Assembly: GCA_018266375.1 (NCBI GenBank)
Contig: JAFEAO010000002.1
Coordinates: 125,582-189,581 of the forward strand
Source of the DNA: Bdellovibrionales bacterium
GTDB lineage: Bacteria > Bdellovibrionota > UBA1018 > CAIMNF01
Direction: 5' to 3'
DNA length: 64,000 nucleotides
Shown here piece after piece: positions 57,233 through 64,000 of this stretch. The position numbers and the translations under genes are program-made. Positions within the stretch are counted from its first letter, which is position 1. Each line of letters begins with the position of its first letter. The notes under the pieces are model-generated. The model was given only the letters and a program-made list of their open reading frames with translations, searched no databases and was not told the origin of the DNA.

Positions 57233-59386
57233 TCAAATGTTTGAGTTCGGTTTTCTGCCGGTTTTAAAAAGGATTCCCGCCATCACGAGGAAAATACAGA
57301 GCGCGAACGCATCCGACTCTCCGAGCGCTCCCATGGCCTTCGAGAGATCCACCTTGTCGGAGAATCCATCGATGACCTGAGTGAGGGCAAGCCCGATACC
57401 GGCGATTGCGCCGCCGGCGATCAGACCGGATGAGAACAAAACCCCCGGCCCGCTCTCGGCTTCGAGGTCGGTTTGCGCCTTCTGTTTGCGTTCGACCAAC
57501 CAACGCACGAGACCGCCGACAAAAATCGGCGCGCTCGAAGAAATCGGAAGGTAGACGCCTACCGCGAACGGGAGGGATGAGATTCTGCAAAGCTCAAGCA
57601 CGAGCGCAAGGGCCACACCCAAGAGGACCAAGCCCCAAGGTAGTTTTTGCGTGAGGATGCCGTCGATGATGAGTGACATCAAGCGTGCTTTCGGTGCGTC
57701 GTATTTGGTGACACCGGTGCCGTCGTCACGCTTGTTGAGCGAACCGTTGATGCCCGGATCAACCAAGTAGGTGACCGTGCCTTGTTCGTTCACGAGGTAT
57801 TTACCCGGTGAGAGTGCAGCAAGCACGGATGGATCAGATCGTTCGGTCACTTGATAGACATAGTACTCGTTCGAGTCCTGGGCTTTTTCCGGGCCTTGAA
57901 CGGTTTGCTTATCCTTCAAGAGAGAACGATCGGTAACCATGTAAGCCGGAACTTTTTTCGAGTAAACGGTCGAAGCATCGTTCAAAAGCTTGAGGGAATA
58001 GCCGATGACCGACGCGCTCGTGAGTGCGCCGATCAAGAGACCGATCTGTTGATACTTCGGAGTCGCGCCGACCAGGTAGCCTGTCTTCAAGTCTTGTGAG
58101 GTCGCGCCTGCGTTTGAAGCCGCGATACAAACAACGGCCGCAATGCTGAGTGCGCCCACGCGATATTCAGGTCCGACCCAACCGATAGCTAAAAAAACCA
58201 GACAGGTAAGAAGGAGAGTGGCGACCGTCATCCCCGAAATCGGGTTTGATGACGAGCCGATTTCACCCGTGAGACGTGAGCTTACAGTCACGAACAAAAA
58301 TCCGAATAGAACGATCAACACCGACGAAACGAGATTGATGTGCAATGCCGGAGCGAGCCAGAGGGCCGCGATGATCGCGAATGACCCGAAGATCACGAAT
58401 CCGAACGGAAGGTCGTCTTCAGTGCGGTTTTTAGGCCCGGAGACGGTTTTGTCGCCAAGCGCGCTTGCAAAGCCCGCTTTTGCGCCGTGGATGATGGTAG
58501 GCAAACTTCTAAAGAGAGAGATGATCCCGCCCGCTGCCACGGCCCCCGCGCCGATGTACAGAACGTAATTGCGCCAGATGTCGTGAATCGACATGTCTTT
58601 AATGAGTATCTTCGCCGGGAACAAAGGAACCGCGAGATCGCCGCCGAAGAGCGCGATCATCGGGATCAAAACGAAGCTGGAGAGCACGCCGCCCGCCATC
58701 ATCACGCACGAGGTGCGAACGCCGATGATGTATCCGACGCCGAGGAGTTCGGGAGAAATCTCGGCCGAGATCGAGGCTCCCTTGAAGAATGAAAACACTT
58801 TCTCGGGGGTATCCTTCCAAATGCGCATGCCGACGTTAAAAAGCTTGTAGAAGAGGCCGAGGAAGAAGCCGCCGAAGACGATCTTGCCCGAAGATCCGCC
58901 TTTTTCGCCGACGGCCAAGACTTCAGCGCAGGCCGTGCCTTCCGGGTAGATGAGTTTGCCGTGTTCTTTGACGATCAAGGCATGGCGGAGCGGAATCATC
59001 ATGAGGACACCGAGCAATCCGCCGAGAATCGCGACAGTCATGATGCGGCTGAGATCGAGATCGTAACCGAGAATCAAAAGCGCCGGCATGGTCACCGCGA
59101 CACCGAAGGCGATCGATTCGCCGGCAGAGCCCGTGGTTTGAACCAAGTTGTTTTCGAGAATCGTGGTTTTGCGAAGCCCGAATGTTTTCGAGAATGCCTT
59201 GAACAACGTGATCGACAAAACCGCGACCGGAATAGAAGCCGATACCGTCATCCCGACTTTGAGAGCGAGATACAAAGACGAGGCGCCGAAGATAATCCCT
59301 AAGACGACGCCCATCAAAACCGGGATAAGAGAAAACTCTTGAATTTTTTCGTGAGTGGCGACGAAGGGCTTGAAGAGGGTGTTCAT
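57233..59386 (-). CDS. OPT-family oligopeptide transporter
   Basis: A 717-residue integral membrane protein of the OPT superfamily (OPT/YSL), with about 14-16 helices. The N-terminal FGASSLYLALKVGMTVSASIP and ENNLVQTTGSAGESIAFGV, and YPEGTACAEVLAVGEKGG, are the conserved OPT blocks (N-N-x-Q-T-x-x-S-A-G). OPT carriers import oligopeptides or metal chelates with protons. A loop of about 90 polar residues (around 480-590) interrupts the helices. TAACCT lies about 7 nt before the ATG on the minus strand. It lies 53 bases from the tRNA-Ala gene. Fits a proteolytic, peptide-using lifestyle together with the proteases of this window. Confidence 0.9.
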   Translation of the reverse strand: MNTLFKPFVATHEKIQEFSLIPVLMGVVLGIIFGASSLYLALKVGMTVSASIPVAVLSITLFKAFSKTFGLRKTTILENNLVQTTGSAGESIAFGVAVTMPALLILGYDLDLSRIMTVAILGGLLGVLMMIPLRHALIVKEHGKLIYPEGTACAEVLAVGEKGGSSGKIVFGGFFLGLFYKLFNVGMRIWKDTPEKVFSFFKGASISAEISPELLGVGYIIGVRTSCVMMAGGVLSSFVLIPMIALFGGDLAVPLFPAKILIKDMSIHDIWRNYVLYIGAGAVAAGGIISLFRSLPTIIHGAKAGFASALGDKTVSGPKNRTEDDLPFGFVIFGSFAIIAALWLAPALHINLVSSVLIVLFGFLFVTVSSRLTGEIGSSSNPISGMTVATLLLTCLVFLAIGWVGPEYRVGALSIAAVVCIAASNAGATSQDLKTGYLVGATPKYQQIGLLIGALTSASVIGYSLKLLNDASTVYSKKVPAYMVTDRSLLKDKQTVQGPEKAQDSNEYYVYQVTERSDPSVLAALSPGKYLVNEQGTVTYLVDPGINGSLNKRDDGTGVTKYDAPKARLMSLIIDGILTQKLPWGLVLLGVALALVLELCRISSLPFAVGVYLPISSSAPIFVGGLVRWLVERKQKAQTDLEAESGPGVLFSSGLIAGGAIAGIGLALTQVIDGFSDKVDLSKAMGALGESDAFALCIFLVMAGILFKTGRKPNSNI

Positions 59387-59439
59387 CGTCGCCAGGTTAG
59401 CACAGAGTTTCTATTTCTTTTAAAAATGGGCAGAGTGTT

Positions 59440-59515
59440 TGGTGGAGATGCACGGGTTCGAACCGAGGACCTTCAACATGCCATGCTGACGCTCTACCAA
59501 CTGAGCTACATCCCC
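59440..59515 (-). tRNA. tRNA-Ala (anticodon GGC)
   Basis: A complete 76-nt cloverleaf including CCA. On the minus strand: acceptor GGGGATG/CATCTCC with the G3.U70 pair that defines alanine tRNAs, D-arm GCTC-AGTTGGTA-GAGC, anticodon loop ATGGCAT (GGC), T-loop TTCGAAC, and 3' A-CCA encoded. The T-stem has one T-T mismatch at its outer part. Confidence 0.95.
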
Positions 59516-59690
59516 ACTTTAAAAAATGTTTTAACGTCGCGGACTTAAGCACTTTTGTGAACTCTTTAAATGAAGGCTCAAGAACTGCTTTTGACGCGTG
59601 CTCTGATGCTACACGAGCTTGGTGCAATTCGCAACAAAACTGCGTATCAGGGTTTTGTCGCTGCTCGCTAAGTTCGTGAATAAGAATGAA

Positions 59691-59720
59691 TTTACTTCAG
59701 GCACATCCCTTGCGTACTCT
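59691..59720 (+). promoter_or_regulatory. Promoter of the lipoprotein-enolase region
   Basis: TTTACT (59691-59696), 18-bp spacer, TACTCT (59715-59720), 9 nt before the ATG at 59730. No Shine-Dalgarno sequence; nearly leaderless. Confidence 0.4.
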
Positions 59721-59729
59721 ATTGGGTAT

Positions 59730-60812
59730 ATGAAAACGACAAATACGCCTGTACTCGTCCTGTCCTTGTCGCTCGCGTTCACATCATTAGGACTCGGTGC
59801 CTGTTCATCGGCTCCAACCAGAAGCGATGATTCAAGCCAACGTGTATCTCCCAATATTCCGGCAAGCGCACCAGCCTGGGTAAAAAACCCGTACGGAGCT
59901 TATCCCGATAATCGTTATCTCGTCGCAATCGGTTCAGGTCGTGATCGTAACGCCGCAATCGACGATGCTAAAAAGCAAATGGCCGAGAGCTTTGTCGTAA
60001 AAGTCAAAACACAAACCACCATTAAAACCAAGTCTCGTTTGAACGAAGAAACTTCCGGTGCGGTTGTCGGTAAAACCGAAAACGAATCCGATAGAGATTT
60101 GAGTCTTACCACCGAAACATTTCTTCGCGGTGCTGAAGTCAAAGAAACGAGCGACGAAGGTGACGAAACCTACGCGCTCGTGGCCGTCGATAAACTCAAA
60201 GCCCGCTCGGGTCTTTTGCTCGAAGCCAATAAATCGCAAGCAAAATTGAATAGCCTTATGGACAGCCTAGAAAGCAAGTATACCCAAGAAAAGTACGCGC
60301 AAACCAAAGCTGAACTCGCGGCACTCGAGCAACTCTTTGGCGAGGCCAGTGCCCTCGGCATGAGTGCGCTCATCGATATCGCCCCGATGGAAGCTCGTAT
60401 GGACAAGGTTGAGAACGCGATCCGCGCTCGCAACGAAAAATGGATCTTCGCCGTGCGGATGGAAAAGGGTTCTGACTTTTTCGCGCACGACCTCGAAGGC
60501 TGCATCAATGACCGTGGCGGCACCATCTACGTCAACGAGCAGGCTCCGAAAAACTCAAACAAAGTCGAGATCACCCTGGTCGAACGCAAGCAGCATCAGC
60601 AGATCGAAGGATGGGAGAAGATCCGTTTTGACGTGACTGCGGCGATCGTTCAAAACGATGGGCGCAAGTACCGTATCACCGCATCACAAACTGAGACCGG
60701 TCGCTCCCGCGACGCGATTTTGGAATCCGTCTCGGACAAGCTCGGTCAAGACCTTTGTGACCGTTTGTTTGCCCGGATGAGCGAAGTAGGGAACACCAGC
60801 GTTAAACAATAA
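59730..60812 (+). CDS. LPP20-family lipoprotein
   Basis: A 360-residue predicted outer-membrane lipoprotein. Signal and lipobox SLGLGAC (Cys about residue 25). Residues about 50-165 match LPP20-type proteins (PAWVKNPYGAYPDNRYLVAIGSG, then AIDDAKKQMAESFVVKVKT), a fold also used by FlgP/FlgO-like and Lpp20 lipoproteins. A helical middle and a C-terminal beta segment follow (ITLVERKQ; VTAAIVQNDGRKYRITAS). ATG 59730 is chosen because the lipobox is then at the right distance; an ORF start at 59619 is too far. It is first of four genes followed by enolase. Confidence 0.75.
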   Translation: MKTTNTPVLVLSLSLAFTSLGLGACSSAPTRSDDSSQRVSPNIPASAPAWVKNPYGAYPDNRYLVAIGSGRDRNAAIDDAKKQMAESFVVKVKTQTTIKTKSRLNEETSGAVVGKTENESDRDLSLTTETFLRGAEVKETSDEGDETYALVAVDKLKARSGLLLEANKSQAKLNSLMDSLESKYTQEKYAQTKAELAALEQLFGEASALGMSALIDIAPMEARMDKVENAIRARNEKWIFAVRMEKGSDFFAHDLEGCINDRGGTIYVNEQAPKNSNKVEITLVERKQHQQIEGWEKIRFDVTAAIVQNDGRKYRITASQTETGRSRDAILESVSDKLGQDLCDRLFARMSEVGNTSVKQ

Positions 60813-60826
60813 ACAAGGAGAAACGT

Positions 60827-61510
60827 ATGAAACACGTTAGCTGTAGTATTACTGCCGCCAAACTAGTCCTCAGTTCCGTAGTCATGACCGTAATCTTGAG
60901 CGCCTGCGGTTACGCCCCGGTCCGCGAAGTCGAAGTCGAGAAGCCTCAGTTCAAAGTGACTGACGCAGCTCCGGGCGGGCGCGAGGCTTGGCTCGATAGC
61001 CCGAACTTCTATGCTAAAAAAGAAGGCTTGGATGTCGACAACTTTTACTACTATACCGGCGATGCAATGAGCGCAGATAAGCGCATGGCGTGTGAGAAGG
61101 CTCAGGCAGATGCAACCGACGATATCGCTAAACAAGTGAGTACTTTTGTCGACACCACGGTCGCTCGTGCAAGTAGCGACAGCACAGGTAATGACACCAA
61201 CGGTTTGACCGGTGTATCTGCCAGCCAGACTGAGACCTCGAAACTTTCGTCACAGCTTTCGAAAGCACTTGTGACCGGTATCGAAAAAAACAAGCAATAC
61301 TGGGAACAACGCGATTACTCGCAAACCGGTGGCGCGAAGTCGATTTTCTACTGCTGGACTCTGGCTAAAGTCAGCAAGAAAAAGGTCGAGGCTTTGATCA
61401 CCCGTGCTGAGACGATCCGGTTTAAGGAAGATCCGGCTCTGAAGACGAAGGTTGAAGCAAAATCAATCGACATTCAAAAAGAGTTTGATCAGTACATGCA
61501 AGCTCATTAA
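60827..61510 (+). CDS. LPP20-like lipoprotein
   Basis: A 227-residue predicted lipoprotein; lipobox ILSACG (Cys about residue 26). The mature region shares the LPP20-type start with the previous gene product (AWLDSPNFYAKKEG..., then CEKAQADATDDIAKQVSTFVD), so the two are probably paralogues working as a pair. The C-terminus is helical. A strong SD (AAGGAGAAA) precedes the ATG, 15 bases after the previous stop. The position before an LpoB-like gene suggests an envelope complex that spans to the peptidoglycan or outer membrane. Confidence 0.7.
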   Translation: MKHVSCSITAAKLVLSSVVMTVILSACGYAPVREVEVEKPQFKVTDAAPGGREAWLDSPNFYAKKEGLDVDNFYYYTGDAMSADKRMACEKAQADATDDIAKQVSTFVDTTVARASSDSTGNDTNGLTGVSASQTETSKLSSQLSKALVTGIEKNKQYWEQRDYSQTGGAKSIFYCWTLAKVSKKKVEALITRAETIRFKEDPALKTKVEAKSIDIQKEFDQYMQAH

Positions 61511-61523
61511 TCTATTGCTTATG

Positions 61524-61539
61524 CGCACCTGGCGGTGCG
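61524..61539. repeat. Small intergenic hairpin, CC-TGGC-GG type
   Basis: CGCACC-TGGC-GGTGCG, a perfect 6-bp stem between the second lipoprotein gene and the LpoB-like gene. Member of the six-copy family. Confidence 0.5.
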
Positions 61540-61559
61540 ACGGCTAATAAGGACAATTT

Positions 61560-62174
61560 ATGAACAAACTTCTTCTAGTAATTGCAACTGTGGGCGCATT
61601 AAGCTTTCAAGCATGTTCTTCGTTCAAAGCTGAACGCGTTGACGAGGCCAAAGCCGATGAGAAGGCGATGGAAATCACCGACAACTGGGTAGACGGCGAC
61701 ACCATCCGCGTGATTGATGGTGCGATTAAGCAAGTATACGCGCATAAGCGTTTCGCTGAATACAACTCCAAGTTCCAGGGTAAGCGCATCAAGCTCTTCG
61801 TGGGCGAGATTCGCAACAACACGACTGAATCGTATTTTCCGATCAAGGATCTGGAAGACGCGCTTCTCGAAAAAATGTCGAACTCGGACTACTTTACGTT
61901 GATCGATGCTTCTCGTCGCGATAACTTGCTTAAAGAAATCACCTATCAAAACGACGGTATGGTGGATCCGGCGCAAGCAAAGAAAGTCGGTAAGCAATCT
62001 GGTGCCGACGTCATGATCTTCGGCGACATCAATATGAAGCCTGAAACCCGCGACGGCAAGACGATCAAAACTTACACCGTCAACATTCGCCTGACTGATA
62101 TCCAGAGCGCGGAAGAAATCTGCCGCACTCGCGAGAAGATCAACAAGTTCAGCTCTGGCGGAGCGAAGTGGTAA
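61560..62174 (+). CDS. LpoB-family lipoprotein (penicillin-binding protein activator)
   Basis: A 204-residue lipoprotein with lipobox LSFQAC (Cys about residue 19). The body matches the LpoB family, outer-membrane lipoproteins that activate class A penicillin-binding proteins in proteobacteria: IKLFVGEIRNNTTESYFPIK, LEDALLEKMSNSDYFTLIDA and KQSGADVMIFGDINMK. In E. coli LpoB stimulates PBP1b; the target here is unknown. AAGGA lies 7 bases upstream of the ATG. Its stop overlaps the next start (TAATG), so the two are coupled. Confidence 0.82.
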   Translation: MNKLLLVIATVGALSFQACSSFKAERVDEAKADEKAMEITDNWVDGDTIRVIDGAIKQVYAHKRFAEYNSKFQGKRIKLFVGEIRNNTTESYFPIKDLEDALLEKMSNSDYFTLIDASRRDNLLKEITYQNDGMVDPAQAKKVGKQSGADVMIFGDINMKPETRDGKTIKTYTVNIRLTDIQSAEEICRTREKINKFSSGGAKW

Positions 62175-63847
62175 TGGCTCGCGTCCTCCAAACTTTGAGA
62201 CGGTCCGGGAGCATTCTCGGGCCGTTTTTAATTTCAGCCGCAGTAACGGTTTCAATCGCGGGTTGCGCGACTTCGGATAAGGCCAAACTCAACTCCGCCC
62301 GCAACGCATACTTGCGCGCTGAGTTTGCCGTCGCCGAGACGGCGATGTACAGCCCCGAAGTTTACAAGAATGATCAAAACCGCCTTTTGCATTACTACAT
62401 GCTCTCGTCGATCGCGATGAGCGAGGGTCAGTATGAGAAGGCGCTGTACTTTCTCGACAAAGCCCGCACGCAGGCGATTTCGGTTCGTTCGGCGAGCGGT
62501 TTGTTCGAGATGTTCAGCACAGACTACAAGAGTAACCCCGTAGAGTACTCGGCGTTACACGGCATGATGGTGATGGCGTACAGCTTGCTCGCGAGCGAAG
62601 GTCGCACGGTTGCCTGGACCACGCCCGAGATCAAAGACGACAAAGGGAACGTGCTCGTGCAGGGCATGAGTTCGCCTGCGCGCACCTATACTCCAAAAGA
62701 AATTTCAGAATTTAAACAAAAAGCCCGCGCTGAGCTCAGAGCTTGGGATACCTTCCTCGAGACATTGAAGCGCGATTACGCTGGCCGCAACCTGTACAGC
62801 GAAGATTTATGGGCGCGGATCCTGGCGAGCTTCGTCCATGCGATCTCCGACAACAATAACGAAAAGCGTACGGGCGAGTTACTTGCCGGTCAGGCGGCGG
62901 ATATTCTCGGACGAGAAAGTCGGGACTATCCGACCTATCGCAATCAAAATGTCGAGATCACCTCGCTGATCAATCACTTGCGAAAGCGCGCCCAAGCCAG
63001 GACCGATCGTTCGAGCCTGATGATTCTCGAAGCCGGCGTGATGGCCAAGTATAAGATCCGCCGGTTCCACTTGGGGCTCTCGACGATCTTTAACAATATC
63101 CAAGACCCGTTCTTACGCAGCCAGATCGAATCGATCGGCATGCAGGTGCTCCTGAACGAAGCACCTGAGTTCGGTCTCGTGCTCTTTACCGGCGCTATTG
63201 CAGGGGCAATCGGAGGAGGTAGTGGGGGCGAGGACGACGAATTTGACGGTCCACCGCGATTCTTTACCGATGCGGTTGACCGCAGTTTTGGTTTCGAGAT
63301 TCGGTTTCCGAGTCTCGTTCTCCCGCCTACGGATACTAAAGTGCACTTGCTCCTGACTAAAAACGGAGTGGCCCAACCCGAGGTCGCGATGCCGATCGTG
63401 AGCCCGCTGCAGGAAATTCTCGCAACCGATTTGTCGAAGCGCCAGGATAAAGAAATGTTTGCGCGCGCGCTGATCATCGGAGGTCAGTATCTCGCGGTGC
63501 TCATCCCGGCAATTAAGTCGTACCAGGAAGCAAATCGCGAAGGGAACGCGTTTAAGAAGCTCGCGATCCTAGCCGGCTACTACATCGCCAAGAAGGTGAT
63601 CGATAACGCCAACCAGCCTGACCTGCGTTCTTGGAACACCTTGCCGAAAATGATTGCGGCTCAGGTACCGGAGGTGAAACCGGGCGTCTACGATGGCAAG
63701 GTCGTGATCGACAACCATTTCGGCCGCTATGAGGCATCTTTGGGACCTCTCGATTTTGGAAATCCAAATCTCCCCATTCTGCGCAAACGTTTAGGCGACA
63801 TCGATATTTTGAATCGCAAAGATGTTGCCGGAAATCCGGTTCCTTGA
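62174..63847 (+). CDS. COG3014-type lipoprotein with TPR-like repeats
   Basis: A 557-residue predicted lipoprotein (lipobox SIAGCA, Cys about residue 31). Residues about 40-110 and further on form helical TPR-like repeats (YKNDQNRLLHYYMLSSIAMSEG, then YEKALYFLDKARTQAIS), followed by a Gly-rich turn (AIGGGSGGEDDEF), a beta segment and a further helical part (LAVLIPAIKSYQEANREG). Similar proteins (COG3014) are found next to LpoB-like genes in other proteobacteria, so it probably works with them at the outer membrane. The ATG at 62174 overlaps the LpoB stop (TAATG). It ends 13 bases before the enolase start. Confidence 0.7.
   Translation: MARVLQTLRRSGSILGPFLISAAVTVSIAGCATSDKAKLNSARNAYLRAEFAVAETAMYSPEVYKNDQNRLLHYYMLSSIAMSEGQYEKALYFLDKARTQAISVRSASGLFEMFSTDYKSNPVEYSALHGMMVMAYSLLASEGRTVAWTTPEIKDDKGNVLVQGMSSPARTYTPKEISEFKQKARAELRAWDTFLETLKRDYAGRNLYSEDLWARILASFVHAISDNNNEKRTGELLAGQAADILGRESRDYPTYRNQNVEITSLINHLRKRAQARTDRSSLMILEAGVMAKYKIRRFHLGLSTIFNNIQDPFLRSQIESIGMQVLLNEAPEFGLVLFTGAIAGAIGGGSGGEDDEFDGPPRFFTDAVDRSFGFEIRFPSLVLPPTDTKVHLLLTKNGVAQPEVAMPIVSPLQEILATDLSKRQDKEMFARALIIGGQYLAVLIPAIKSYQEANREGNAFKKLAILAGYYIAKKVIDNANQPDLRSWNTLPKMIAAQVPEVKPGVYDGKVVIDNHFGRYEASLGPLDFGNPNLPILRKRLGDIDILNRKDVAGNPVP

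Positions 63848-64000
<153 letters not shown>

Noticed and set aside
59397..59627. 76-codon minus-strand open frame across the tRNA
   Set aside because: It contains the tRNA-Ala gene and has no coding signal of its own.

Overview
The window looks like a chromosomal segment from a Gram-negative, envelope-rich bacterium, most plausibly a member of the Bdellovibrionota or another lineage formerly placed among the deltaproteobacteria. This is an inference. It rests on the many secreted proteins, lipoproteins and outer-membrane barrels, a mitochondrial-EFG1-like elongation factor G, a gap-pgk-tpiA-secG operon, moderate GC content and dense coding on both strands. No phage, insertion sequence, integrase or CRISPR array was seen. 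The only stretch over 300 bases without a gene is 52638-53017.

Layout. 1-6108 holds a fluoride channel, a trans-aconitate-type methyltransferase, and a divergent envelope set (TPR plus barrel protein, FecR-domain protein, lipoprotein). 6233-11915 is a secreted cytochrome/DUF1501-type cluster with a Tat-exported member, followed by a c-heme outer-membrane protein pair (11933-13776), tatA and a YceI-like protein. 15164-22591 is mostly housekeeping: typA, rpmB, acetyltransferase, HAD phosphatase, PIG-L deacetylase, ceramidase-like membrane protein coupled to nagB, thioesterase and exonuclease III. 22704-32831 carries a metzincin protease, orn, an EF-G gene and several secreted or membrane proteins. 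32849-36331 is gap-pgk-tpiA-secG on the minus strand.

The most interesting block is 38193-48546. It joins a Gfo/Idh/MocA oxidoreductase, myo-inositol-phosphate synthase, a CDP-alcohol phosphatidyltransferase, a GtrA protein, a class III aminotransferase, an SPFH protein, an Aur1-like PAP2 enzyme and an MMPL/RND exporter. Together they suggest an inositol (phospho/sphingo)lipid pathway. The phosphatidyltransferase operon has a well-formed promoter with a perfect inverted repeat over its -10 region.

48687-64000 holds a subtilase, lexA with an alphaproteobacterial-type GTTC-N7-GTTC operator placed exactly in its promoter spacer, a possible truncated ImuB-like partner, an ABC-F ATPase, a Gre-like factor, a BaiN-like flavoprotein, trmO, an OPT transporter, tRNA-Ala(GGC), a four-gene LpoB/LPP20-type lipoprotein operon and the start of enolase. 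Two features recur across the window. Many genes have a sigma70-like -10 only 6-9 nt before the start codon (leaderless mRNAs), and a small family of CC-TRRY-GG hairpins sits between genes.
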